64,000 nt of DNA, taken from the NCBI RefSeq assembly GCF_030372765.1, contig NZ_JAUCMW010000001.1:592928-656927 (forward strand), read 5' to 3'. Every line of letters begins with the position of its first letter. Positions within the stretch are counted from its first letter, which is position 1. Source of the stretch: Labilibaculum sp. K2S. GTDB taxonomy: Bacteria; Bacteroidota; Bacteroidia; Bacteroidales; Marinifilaceae. The position numbers and the translations under genes were made by a program. Under the pieces are notes generated by a model that made no database searches, had not been told where the DNA came from, and was given only the letters and a program-made list of their open reading frames with translations. Of this stretch, positions 9,520 through 17,950 are shown one piece after another.

Positions 9520-9590
9520 AGACGCGGTGCATGGCGTTGAAATTGCAAATAGAGTGTAAAATAATTTATGAGACGCGAAACATCGCGTTT
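9518..9590. repeat. Two decayed REP palindromes downstream of the RAYT remnant
   Basis: GACGCGGTGCATGGCGTT (about 9520-9537) and GACGCGAAACATCGCGTT (about 9572-9589) are imperfect versions of the palindrome at 8946 and 9287. They mark the downstream edge of this REP/RAYT unit. Confidence 0.6.
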
Positions 9591-9680
9591 AAACCAAAAA
9601 AAAATATAATCTTACAATAAGCAGTCCTTAGGGGTTGCGGGGTAGAAAAGTAAATATCAAATTAACTGATACAAAGATAA

Positions 9681-11684
9681 ATGGTTCCCAACTACAATAA
9701 AGATCAATTGGCAAAAAGCAATTACAGCGAAGACGAATTAAAATTTCTGAACCTGCTTGCTGAAAAATTTCCAACAGTTCAAGCGGCCTGTACCGAAATT
9801 ATAAATCTTGAATCAATCATCAGTCTGCCCAAAGGAACGGAGCATTTCCTTACGGATATTCATGGAGAATACGAGACTTTTAGTCATGTACTGCGAAATG
9901 CATCGGGCATGGTACGAAAGAAAATTGATGTTGTTTACGGGAACACAATCAGCGAAAAAGAGAAGAATCAGTTGGCAATACTGATTTATTATCCTGAAGA
10001 TAAACTCAAACTCATCACGAACGAAAAAGATAATCTGAACGAATGGTTTGCGGTAACGCTTCGCAGACTGATTGACGTAGCCCGTGTTTCGGCCGATAAG
10101 TATACACAATCGAAAGTAAGGAAGGCCATGCCACCCGATTTTGCCTTTGTAATTGATGAGCTGCTGAATGAACCGACTGAAAAAAAGGAAAAATTTTTCG
10201 AATGCATCATACAATCCATTATTGATGTAGATCGGGCCAACCAGTTTATTGTGGCCATAAGTAAGTTTATACAACGCTTGCTGATTGACCGGCTGCATAT
10301 TATTGGTGATATATATGATAGAGGTCCCTATGCGGATAAGGTGATGGATGTGATACAGGATCATTATTCGGTAGACATTCAGTGGGGAAATCATGATATT
10401 GTTTGGATGGCTGCAGCATCAGGAATTCGTGCAAGCATAGCCGCCGTAATTCGTTTGAGTGCCCGTTACAACAATCTGGACACTTTGGAAGATGCCTACG
10501 GGATTAATCTGATGCCATTGGCTACCTTTGCCATGAAAGCCTACGAGGGCGATCCATGTGAAGCTTTCATTCCCAAGAATACACCAGTCGAGAACATTGG
10601 ATCGACTCAGATTAAACTGACCAGTAAAATGCACAAAGCCATTATGGTGATTGAAATGAAACTGGCAGGAGAGATCATTCGGCGGAATCCGGAAATGGAA
10701 ATGGACGACCGCTTGCTGCTCGACAAAATCGATTATAAAAAAGGAACCGTGATTATTGACGGACGGGAACTGGAGTTGAACGACAAATCATTTCCCACTA
10801 TCGATCCCAAAAATCCTTATCAACTAACAGAAGAGGAGAAGGAGTTGGCCGAAAAACTTCAAATTTCCTTTTTGTATTGCGATAAACTGCAGCGTCACAT
10901 TAAAACATTGTTCTCTAAAGGGGGGACTTATCTGTCCTACAATTCAAATTTGTTATTTCACGGTTGTATCCCTCTCGACGAAAAGGGAGATTTTAAAGAG
11001 CTTACTTTGCTGGGTGAAAAATACAAAGGCAAAGCCTTGTGCGATCAGTTCGATTTAATTTCCAGGCGGGCTTATTTTAACCGCGAACATCCCGAAAAAA
11101 GGAACAAAGATCGCGATTACATGTGGTATCTGTGGAGCGGGGCTTATTCGCCGCTTTTTGGCAAAAAGAAAATGGCCACTTTCGAACGATATTTTCTGAA
11201 CGATAAAGAAGCTCAGCGCGAAGAAAGCAATACGTATTACAAGTTGAGAGATGATAAAGATTCCTGCTGTCGGATTTTAACAGAATTTGGACTCGATCCT
11301 GAAGTATCGCACATTGTTAACGGGCATGTGCCGGTAAAAGTGGGAAAAGGGGAAAGTCCGGTGAAAGCGGAGGGGAAACTCTTTGTAATTGACGGAGGAA
11401 TGTCGAAGCCCTATCAAAAGGTGACCGGTATTGCAGGATATACCTTAATTTATGACTCTTACAGTTTAATTTTGGCCGAGCATACCTCCTTCGAATCGAA
11501 ACACAAAGCCATTCACGATGAAGTGGATATTGTTTCAACCAGAAGTATGATTGAGCACGCAACCAAACGAATCAGAGTGGGAGATACCTATATTGGAGCC
11601 AATCTGCGCCAACAAATTTCAGATCTGAACCGATTGCTTGACGCGTACCGAAAGGGTGTTGTGAAAGTAAAGAGTGTAGGCTAA
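9681..11684 (+). CDS. fbp: Class III fructose-1,6-bisphosphatase
   Basis: This 667-aa protein matches the class III enzyme of Firmicutes and Bacteroidota (about 640-670 aa). It has a calcineurin-like metal site: FLTDIHGEYETF (Asp59, His61), IIGDIYDRGPYADKV and QWGNHDIVWMAAASG. Later motifs are NGHVPVKVGKGESPVKAEGK and FVIDGGMSKPYQ. It hydrolyses fructose-1,6-bisphosphate to fructose-6-phosphate in gluconeogenesis in the cytoplasm. It appears monocistronic and is followed by a structured region and a terminator at 11887-11914. The ATG at 9681 gives the normal N-terminus. Confidence 0.96.
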   Translation: MVPNYNKDQLAKSNYSEDELKFLNLLAEKFPTVQAACTEIINLESIISLPKGTEHFLTDIHGEYETFSHVLRNASGMVRKKIDVVYGNTISEKEKNQLAILIYYPEDKLKLITNEKDNLNEWFAVTLRRLIDVARVSADKYTQSKVRKAMPPDFAFVIDELLNEPTEKKEKFFECIIQSIIDVDRANQFIVAISKFIQRLLIDRLHIIGDIYDRGPYADKVMDVIQDHYSVDIQWGNHDIVWMAAASGIRASIAAVIRLSARYNNLDTLEDAYGINLMPLATFAMKAYEGDPCEAFIPKNTPVENIGSTQIKLTSKMHKAIMVIEMKLAGEIIRRNPEMEMDDRLLLDKIDYKKGTVIIDGRELELNDKSFPTIDPKNPYQLTEEEKELAEKLQISFLYCDKLQRHIKTLFSKGGTYLSYNSNLLFHGCIPLDEKGDFKELTLLGEKYKGKALCDQFDLISRRAYFNREHPEKRNKDRDYMWYLWSGAYSPLFGKKKMATFERYFLNDKEAQREESNTYYKLRDDKDSCCRILTEFGLDPEVSHIVNGHVPVKVGKGESPVKAEGKLFVIDGGMSKPYQKVTGIAGYTLIYDSYSLILAEHTSFESKHKAIHDEVDIVSTRSMIEHATKRIRVGDTYIGANLRQQISDLNRLLDAYRKGVVKVKSVG

Positions 11685-11699
11685 ATGAAAGTATATCGA

Positions 11700-11915
11700 T
11701 ACGCTAAGACTTGAAAGTTCTTGCAATCTATTCCGATACGTTCAGCTATTTTATTAGGATCAATTGCTAGAAAGCTCGGTGAACTGCCCCCCAAATCCCT
11801 GCAAACAGGCCGTTCCGTAAGGAACAGGATTCGTGCAGACTCCCGTTCATTTGCAAAGTTTGTAAGCCGATATCTATCTGACAGACAAATCCTCCATGTA
11901 TTGGGGGATTTTTTA
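11700..11915 (+). ncRNA. Candidate structured RNA or long structured 3' UTR after fbp
   Basis: This roughly 200-nt stretch codes for nothing convincing but has layered inverted repeats. GTTCC-GTAA-GGAAC (11812-11825) sits inside CTGCA/TGCAG (about 11799-11803 and 11834-11838), which sits inside TGAAC/GTTCA (about 11780-11784 and 11844-11848). TTGCAA copies near 11721 and 11851 could close the whole. A second GTTCA near 11740 could compete for the same TGAAC. It ends in an intrinsic terminator. It could be an independent small RNA (a 6S-like extended hairpin is one thought) or simply the fbp 3' UTR. I cannot assign a family. Confidence 0.4.
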
Positions 11916-11916
11916 T
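11887..11916 (+). terminator. Intrinsic terminator after fbp / candidate RNA
   Basis: AAATCCTCCA pairs with TGGGGGATTT (10 bp with one G-T pair) around a 5-nt loop and is followed by a T-rich run. The 3' arm and the following bases recur at 14320-14342. Confidence 0.8.
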
Positions 11917-11923
11917 TGCAGGA
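11901..11923 (+). repeat. 23-bp direct repeat, left copy
   Basis: TTGGGGGATTTTTTATTG plus the next five bases match 14320-14342 at 22 of 23 positions (GCA versus GTA near the end). The two copies flank the lipoprotein gene at 12184-14157 and its terminator. This copy overlaps the 3' arm of the fbp terminator. Confidence 0.75.
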
Positions 11924-12183
11924 CCGTATCAAATTTTTAAGCATTTAACCAACAATGTATGTTTAGTAAAATTTTGGCAGGAATGATTGTTCCATTACAA
12001 AAAAATGTTCAAGTCGATTTAGTTATAATTTTTTATGTATTTTTAGAAACTTTTATAATATTAATTTTATTAAGCTATTTAAAATGGTATGGATAGCTTA
12101 GATAAAGCTGTTGTTAATTATTCTTTTTGATTAATAACTCAGCAAAGAAAAAACATGCCGTTACTAAACCTTAAACAAAAACT

Positions 12184-14157
12184 ATGAGATTAATTAAAAG
12201 CTTTTTTCTATTAACGCTTCTATGTGCGCTATGTTATTCGTGTTCAGATTCAAAAGACGAACCAGATTTACCACCTGAACCAGGCAAAGGGATTTTATCA
12301 ATTAGCCCTACAGAATTCAGTAATACGAAATCTTCAGCAGGTACATCATATGAATTGTCTGATTTAGTAACTGCAGTAATTACAATAGAACAAAACAATG
12401 TGGTACTTGAAGCTTACAACTCAAAAGAGATAACACTTGAGAAATGGGGCGATAAAAGCTACACAATTAAAGGAATTGAATTAGAAGAAGGAAACAATTA
12501 CAGCATTACTGCTTTTAAATTAAAAAATGAAGAGGATAATACAACATTTGCGTCTCCGATAACCGGATCGACTGCTTCTGCATGGGTTACTGAATCTTTA
12601 CCTATTTCTTTTACTATTGATACTGACAAAACTACTGAGGTTGATCTTCAGGTAGTTACTACCTTAGGTTCTAAGCCGTCTGATTTTGGTTATCATTCAT
12701 TTACATTCTCTGATAATACGCCAAGCGTACAATCTTATCTTGAAAACATTGAGACTATTTTTCTCGATAAAAATGAGAAGATTGTTCATCACTTTACGCA
12801 AAGAGGAATTCCAACTTATTCAGAAATATATAGAAATCACAGTATAAACAAACACATTTCCATTGATATTATAGCTGAAACAATTAAGCATTATTACACC
12901 GGAGATGGGGTTTTTCCACAGAAAGTTATTCTTGAACGCCACACATCTAAGGAAGCCTCAATGGAATATCTTTTTACAGAGCATTATGAATCTGGGAATA
13001 TCGCTAAAATGGAATCAAACATTGAAGTTAGGGAATTTGATGACAATGGCTTACCAACAAAATATATTTCTTTAAACTCAGCAGGTGTTCCAGAGTGGCA
13101 TGTGGAATATTCACATAATGACAAAGGATATTTAGAATCCAAACATTACTTTGATATTGAGGGGATCAAAGATTACTCATACAATTACACTTACGACGAT
13201 GAAGGGAATCAAATTTCAAAATCAAAAGTCAATTCAGATGGGACTTTATTAGCCAGCCAAGTTGAATATGAGTATGTTAATGGATTGATGAAACGGTCAA
13301 TTTACTATAATATTAATGAAAATCAAGAAAAAGAAGAATATGCACGTGAAGACTTTGAATACAATTCCGATAATTTATTAGCTAAAGAAAGTATGATCTT
13401 TACTCCATCAGAAATAGTTAATACTTTAGACTATATTTATTCAGGAAATAAATTAGTTTCATCAGAGTCTAGAATATCTACGGACCCGGATTTCCTTAAA
13501 ATATATTACTATGACGATTTGGGATGGATGGAAAATGAAAATTCCAATAAAATTTATGATTTTAGAGGGCACCTAATTGAGGATCACTACGTATCCGGAG
13601 AGTATAAAATTGTAGAATTGTATAATGATGATTCCAATATTTCTGAAAAGAAAATTTATAGTATGGATGGAGTCTTATTAAAATCAGTACAGCCTGAAAA
13701 TAATAATGCAGTAATAAATTATTGGGCCAATGGTTTTGCAAAATCTGAAACATTTTTCAATAATAATTTTGATATTCTTTATTATCAAAATATGACCAAT
13801 ACTGAATTTGACACTCATAACCCAACTGAATCTGATCAGTTTGAATTGTTGAATCATGTTCGATATCACATCAATAATAATGAATCCGGTGTTATGCTTT
13901 CCAGGGTTTATTTAGAAACTATGGCAAATGATGAATATTCATCAGGAATTATAATTCGTGCTGTTGATGAGCAATATGCAAAAGAAAAGGCAGATTACAG
14001 TGTCGTTAAAAGAGTGTACACTTATTTTTACTATAGTCAATACAATTCTACTTATGCAGATCCTAATGATCTATATAAATATGTAGTCGTAGTAGATGAT
14101 TTAGTAACCGGAGAAATAACATCAACTTATTACGATGCTAATGGTAATAAAATTTAA
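12184..14157 (+). CDS. Large lipoprotein with tyrosine-rich YD-like repeats, function unknown
   Basis: This 657-aa protein has a lipoprotein signal (residues 1-20, ending CYSC). The N-terminal part to about 190 looks like an immunoglobulin-like adhesion module. From about 220 to 560 there are repeats of the form YDDEGNQISKSKVNSDG, YNSDNLLAKESMIF and YDDLGWMENENS, reminiscent of YD/RHS-type beta-strand repeats. It lacks an RHS core or toxin domain and ends in a similar repeat (YYDANGNKI). It probably sits on the cell surface or outer membrane. It has its own terminator and is flanked by 23-bp direct repeats. I do not recognise a specific family. Confidence 0.6.
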   Translation: MRLIKSFFLLTLLCALCYSCSDSKDEPDLPPEPGKGILSISPTEFSNTKSSAGTSYELSDLVTAVITIEQNNVVLEAYNSKEITLEKWGDKSYTIKGIELEEGNNYSITAFKLKNEEDNTTFASPITGSTASAWVTESLPISFTIDTDKTTEVDLQVVTTLGSKPSDFGYHSFTFSDNTPSVQSYLENIETIFLDKNEKIVHHFTQRGIPTYSEIYRNHSINKHISIDIIAETIKHYYTGDGVFPQKVILERHTSKEASMEYLFTEHYESGNIAKMESNIEVREFDDNGLPTKYISLNSAGVPEWHVEYSHNDKGYLESKHYFDIEGIKDYSYNYTYDDEGNQISKSKVNSDGTLLASQVEYEYVNGLMKRSIYYNINENQEKEEYAREDFEYNSDNLLAKESMIFTPSEIVNTLDYIYSGNKLVSSESRISTDPDFLKIYYYDDLGWMENENSNKIYDFRGHLIEDHYVSGEYKIVELYNDDSNISEKKIYSMDGVLLKSVQPENNNAVINYWANGFAKSETFFNNNFDILYYQNMTNTEFDTHNPTESDQFELLNHVRYHINNNESGVMLSRVYLETMANDEYSSGIIIRAVDEQYAKEKADYSVVKRVYTYFYYSQYNSTYADPNDLYKYVVVVDDLVTGEITSTYYDANGNKI

Positions 14158-14205
14158 TTTCTGCTTAGAATATAATAGAAGCAGTAAATTCACATATTAA
14201 TTATG

Positions 14206-14245
14206 AAGAACCTGATAGTTTGTATAACTGTCAGGTTCTTTTTAT
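14206..14245 (+). terminator. Intrinsic terminator after the lipoprotein gene
   Basis: AGAACCTGAtAGTT pairs with AACTgTCAGGTTCT around a short loop, followed by TTTTT. Confidence 0.85.
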
Positions 14246-14319
14246 CCGATTTTTTGAATTCAATCAGTAATACGAATAGGTATTGTTTTGCATTTTTAAA
14301 GTTTATGTTCTCATTCGAA

Positions 14320-14342
14320 TTGGGGGATTTTTTATTGTAGGA
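14320..14342 (+). repeat. 23-bp direct repeat, right copy
   Basis: This matches 11901-11923 at 22 of 23 positions. Here the sequence lacks the 5' arm of the terminator hairpin, so it looks like a duplicated fragment rather than a working terminator. Confidence 0.75.
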
Positions 14343-14457
14343 AAAAAGTATTGGTAGCTGGTCCAACAAGACATTGATGCACTTCTTTTTGTTTGGTATA
14401 AATAATAAGTTTACATTGCTTTGTAGCAGCACGAATAAATAGTAGGAAATATTATCG

Positions 14458-15069
14458 ATGGGAGACTTACTTATAATTGAAGAGTTGAATGCTCAGCTAA
14501 AGTGGAAAATAAAACAGGTTGAGAAAGTTACTTGGTTGATAAAAGGCTATCAGTTGAATGAATTGGCTCAGCTTACCCATTTAAATATTTCAAAAAAGAA
14601 TTTGAAAGGCAAATGGCCTCCAGCACTTTTTAAGTTGAAACACCTGGAATTTTTAGACATTCAGGAAAATGAACTTGAATTGATTCCCGAGGAAATAGCT
14701 GATTTAAAGAGTTTGCGATGCCTGAATATTCGTCGGAACCAGATCAGTTCACTGCCTCAGTCAATTGCTAAAATACCAAATCTTCAAAAATTATATTTGG
14801 GTAACAATAGCTTTACTGTTGTGCCTTCGGCTCTTAGTACCTGTCCTAAACTGGAGCTAATTGATTTTACGAACAATGAAGTTTCCGAAGGACTGGAACA
14901 GCTTTTGCACTCAGCATCCATCACCAACATTTATTTGGAAAACAATTGCATAAAGTCATTTCCCTTTCATCTGCTTAAAAACCATCAACTCACCGAGCTG
15001 AATGTAATGGAAAATGAAATTGAAAATATCCCGGAAGATCTGCCAACTATCGGACGTTTCTTATTTTAA
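14458..15069 (+). CDS. Leucine-rich-repeat protein
   Basis: This 203-aa protein is built of about six LRR units of the bacterial LxxLxLxxNxLxxLPxxI type, for example LEFLDIQENELELIPEEI, LRCLNIRRNQISSLPQSI and LQKLYLGNNSFTVVPSAL. There is no signal peptide or TM segment, so it is probably cytoplasmic. The last residues (IPEDLPTIGRFLF) look like a normal end. LRR proteins bind other proteins, and the partner here is unknown. It stands alone between the lipoprotein gene and the pigment cluster. Confidence 0.75.
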   Translation: MGDLLIIEELNAQLKWKIKQVEKVTWLIKGYQLNELAQLTHLNISKKNLKGKWPPALFKLKHLEFLDIQENELELIPEEIADLKSLRCLNIRRNQISSLPQSIAKIPNLQKLYLGNNSFTVVPSALSTCPKLELIDFTNNEVSEGLEQLLHSASITNIYLENNCIKSFPFHLLKNHQLTELNVMENEIENIPEDLPTIGRFLF

Positions 15070-15464
15070 AATAACTTCTTTTGAAGATGTCTTTAGAAAT
15101 CGAACCAAACGGCAGTACATTATTTCTCCGAAGAAAAGAGCGCCAGACTATCACATCTTGTTCAATTAACTTTCGGGTTGTCTGCACCCCTTAATTTTAA
15201 AATAAAGTAATTGTAACCCTAAGCTTATGTAATTTCATTCAGACAATATTATATTCACAGACTTAAGTGCCACAACTTCAGAGTATCTATTAATTGCTTC
15301 TTCCATATTTATTTTTTTGAGAGTTTTACTAACTCAAATAGTCTATATTTATTGTTTCATTTGTATATTTGCACCGCTTTTTAACAGCATTTGCATTGCA
15401 TTATATTGTAAGATTTTGGTTTTTAACTGCAATTGCAATTATCGTATTATAAAGATTCTCGATA
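15070..15464 (+). promoter_or_regulatory. Leader region of the + strand pigment operon
   Basis: No gene is supported in this roughly 400-bp stretch, which must hold the promoter of the long operon starting at 15465. A TATATTTG at 15364-15371 matches the Bacteroidota -7 element TAnnTTTG, but I see no matching -33 element at the right distance. The promoter call is weak. Confidence 0.35.
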
Positions 15465-15884
15465 ATGAATTTAGTCGTTCGAAAAACAATAAATATACGT
15501 TTTAGTGAAGTTGATTCAATGGGAGTTGTTTGGCATGGAAGTTATGTCAAATTTTTGGAGGATGGACGCGAATGCTTTGGTGATAAATTTGGTTTAGGAT
15601 ATTTGGACGTGGCTGCGAAAGGACTATTAATCCCTATCGTGGATATGAAATTGAGCTATAAAAAATCCGCAAAGTATGGTGATGAATTGGTGATTGAAAC
15701 CAGATTTATACATTCATTAGCAGCTAAAGTAATTTTCGAATATACCATTTATCGAAAAGCTGATATGGCGTTGTTGGTAAAAGCTCAAACTACACAGGTT
15801 TTTACAGATAGGGAAGGTCAGCTGTTATTGTGTTGTCCTGATTTTTATATTGGCTGGAAAAGTTCGGTAGGAATTTTGGAATAG
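15465..15884 (+). CDS. Hotdog-fold acyl-CoA/ACP thioesterase (4-hydroxybenzoyl-CoA thioesterase-like)
   Basis: This 139-aa protein opens with the YbgC/4HBT signature: FSEVDSMGVVWHGSYVKFLEDGRECF (residues 11-36, shown here only as its key parts SEVDSMGVVWHGSYVKF). The Asp in the D-S-M-G-V-V-W-H segment corresponds to the catalytic acid of this family. It would hydrolyse an acyl thioester, perhaps releasing or editing polyene intermediates on the ACP. It is the first gene of the + strand pigment operon. A similar thioesterase is common in aryl-polyene/flexirubin clusters. Confidence 0.82.
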   Translation: MNLVVRKTINIRFSEVDSMGVVWHGSYVKFLEDGRECFGDKFGLGYLDVAAKGLLIPIVDMKLSYKKSAKYGDELVIETRFIHSLAAKVIFEYTIYRKADMALLVKAQTTQVFTDREGQLLLCCPDFYIGWKSSVGILE

Positions 15885-15951
15885 ATAATAAAATGATACG
15901 CTTTATCTATAGGTGTGCATTAAAGTTGACTGAAGCAAAGGGAAAAATAAA

Positions 15952-17073
15952 ATGAATAAAGTATTTATAGCAGGTAGCAATATTATAAGTTCATTGGGTT
16001 TTACCACAACAGAAAATTTCAATAATGTTTTGGAAGGGAATTCGGGATTGCAGTATCATTCCGAAGATGATATTCATCCAATTTCATACATAAACAGAAC
16101 CTTCTTTAAAGAACATTGTTTAAACCACAAAGTGGAAACCAAAGTATCTCTTTTTGAGAAATTGTGTATTCTTTCGATAAAAGATGCTGTCTCTCAAACG
16201 ATAATTGATCTTAAAGAAGAGGATTGTTTGTTAATTATTGCAACAACAAAAGGGAATGTTGGGTTTCTCGAGAAAGAAAATAAACGAACTCAAGACATTC
16301 ATTTGTGGGAGAGCGCAAATAAAATTGGCAAATACTTTGGTGTTGCAAATCGTCCGGTGCTTATTTCAAATGCCTGTGTTTCCAGTATTTTAGCTCAGGT
16401 AACGGCCGTAAGATTATTGAAGGCGAAAAAGTACAAACATGTGATTGTTTGCGGAGCTGATTTAATCTCTGAGTTTGTGTTATCGGGATTTAATTCTTTT
16501 AAAGCAGTAAGTAACAATCCATGCAAGCCATTTGATCTAAACCGAGATGGTCTTTCATTAGGTGAAGGTGCTGGAACTCTTGTCCTAACCACAGATTCAA
16601 CACAAGCAATTTTCAATGGAGCTTCATGTGTTGCAGGGGCTTCTTCCAACGATGCAAATCATATTTCCGGACCTTCGCGTACTGGTGATGGTCTTGCAAA
16701 TGCCATTACATCTACTCTGAATCAAGCACAAATGAAACCGGAATTCATTTCAGCACACGGTACTGCAACAATTTACAACGATGAAATGGAATCGAAAGCA
16801 ATAAATTTAGCTCAGCTAAATGATGTGCCGGTAAATAGTTTGAAAGGTTTTTTTGGGCATACTTTGGGTGCAGCAGGAATAATTGAGACAATAATAACTC
16901 TTTGTGCTATGAATGAATCAAAGGCTTTAGAGACAAAAGGATTTGTAGATTATGGTGTTCCTGAACAGATTAATTTAGTGACAAGAACAGAGAATTTAAA
17001 CTTCAATTCATTTCTGAAAATTGCTTCAGGATTTGGTGGTTGTAATGCTGCAATTCTTTATTCAAAATACTAA
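15952..17073 (+). CDS. Beta-ketoacyl-ACP synthase (catalytically complete)
   Basis: This 373-aa protein has the thiolase-fold KS triad: Cys142 in SNACVSS, His269 in SAHGTAT and His303 in FFGHTLGAAG. It would catalyse decarboxylative condensation of malonyl-ACP onto an acyl chain. It belongs to a set of five KS-like genes in the cluster and is followed after 3 nt by a shorter degenerate one. Its N-terminal half is more divergent than that of housekeeping FabF, as in aryl-polyene KSs. Confidence 0.87.
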   Translation: MNKVFIAGSNIISSLGFTTTENFNNVLEGNSGLQYHSEDDIHPISYINRTFFKEHCLNHKVETKVSLFEKLCILSIKDAVSQTIIDLKEEDCLLIIATTKGNVGFLEKENKRTQDIHLWESANKIGKYFGVANRPVLISNACVSSILAQVTAVRLLKAKKYKHVIVCGADLISEFVLSGFNSFKAVSNNPCKPFDLNRDGLSLGEGAGTLVLTTDSTQAIFNGASCVAGASSNDANHISGPSRTGDGLANAITSTLNQAQMKPEFISAHGTATIYNDEMESKAINLAQLNDVPVNSLKGFFGHTLGAAGIIETIITLCAMNESKALETKGFVDYGVPEQINLVTRTENLNFNSFLKIASGFGGCNAAILYSKY

Positions 17074-17076
17074 GCT

Positions 17077-17676
17077 ATGCATATTTTAAAATATTGTTTC
17101 GTATCCGATGCAGAAATTTCTGATGGTTCCAAGATCCTTTTTAAATCGAATGATAAAGATTTAAAATCCTTTTTAAAAGAGTTTTATAAATCAGAAAAAC
17201 TCGAATACCCGAAGTTTTATAAAATGGATGCACAGTGTAAACTAGCTTTTATAGCGGCTGAGGTTCTGTTTCGGGATGTTGTTAGGGAACAGTATAAAAA
17301 TGAGGAAATTGCAATGATATTTGCGAATTCAGAATCTACTTTAGCAACTGATATGTCTTACTGGGAAAGCACCAAAGATATTGCGAGTCCTGCATTATTC
17401 GTATACACTTTACCCAATATTTTAATGGGTGAGATTGCGATCAAAAACAAAATAAAAGGAGAAAATTACTTTTTCGTATCTGAAAATTTCGATGCCCAAT
17501 TGTTGCATCAGCAAACGGAAATAGTATTTCAAAACACTACGACTAAGTTAGTTGTAGTCGGTTGGGTAAATTACGAAAGTGAAACAAATTATTTCGCAAA
17601 ATTATTTTTGGTTTCTAAATCAGAAATAGGTTTATTCCCATTTACGATAGATAATATTAACAATTTAAATAAATAA
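17077..17676 (+). CDS. Short, degenerate ketosynthase-like protein
   Basis: This 199-aa protein is about half the usual KS length. IAMIFANSESTLATDM and VYTLPNILMGEIAIKN resemble the N-terminal half of Ketoacyl-synt_2 proteins. The region that should hold the active Cys (GENYFFVSENFDAQ) has none, and no C-terminal histidine motifs follow. It lies between a complete KS and an ACP gene, so it may be a structural or gatekeeping partner. I cannot exclude a protein with a different function. Confidence 0.6.
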   Translation: MHILKYCFVSDAEISDGSKILFKSNDKDLKSFLKEFYKSEKLEYPKFYKMDAQCKLAFIAAEVLFRDVVREQYKNEEIAMIFANSESTLATDMSYWESTKDIASPALFVYTLPNILMGEIAIKNKIKGENYFFVSENFDAQLLHQQTEIVFQNTTTKLVVVGWVNYESETNYFAKLFLVSKSEIGLFPFTIDNINNLNK

Positions 17677-17680
17677 TAGA

Positions 17681-17932
17681 ATGGATTCATTAATTGAAGA
17701 ACTAAAGATCAAGTTAATTGAGCAGTTAAACCTGGAAGATATGGAACCGGATGAGATTGAAGCTGATCAAGCTCTTTTTGGTGATGGTTTAGGCCTTGAT
17801 TCTATTGATGCTTTGGAATTAATTGTTTTAATGGAACGTGATTACGGAATTAAAATAACAGATCCGAATAAAGGACGTGAAGTGTTTGCTACTTTAACAA
17901 GTATGGCAGAATACATAAAGGCAAATTCATAA
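17681..17932 (+). CDS. Acyl carrier protein
   Basis: This 83-aa acidic protein carries the phosphopantetheine site GLDSIDALELI with Ser41. It is dedicated to this cluster, as judged by its place between KS genes. A second ACP is encoded at 43699-43950 on the other operon. It would carry the growing polyene chain. Confidence 0.93.
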   Translation: MDSLIEELKIKLIEQLNLEDMEPDEIEADQALFGDGLGLDSIDALELIVLMERDYGIKITDPNKGREVFATLTSMAEYIKANS

Positions 17933-17950
17933 ATAGTTCAACTCAGCATT

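Noticed and set aside
11681..11948. Open frames of 75-87 codons on both strands after fbp
   Set aside because: They run through a terminator and a region rich in inverted repeats and show no protein-like features. A structured RNA explains the composition better.
15317..15505. A 62-codon open frame before the thioesterase gene
   Set aside because: It lies in the AT-rich promoter region, overlaps the real start of the thioesterase in another frame and has a low-complexity hydrophobic composition.
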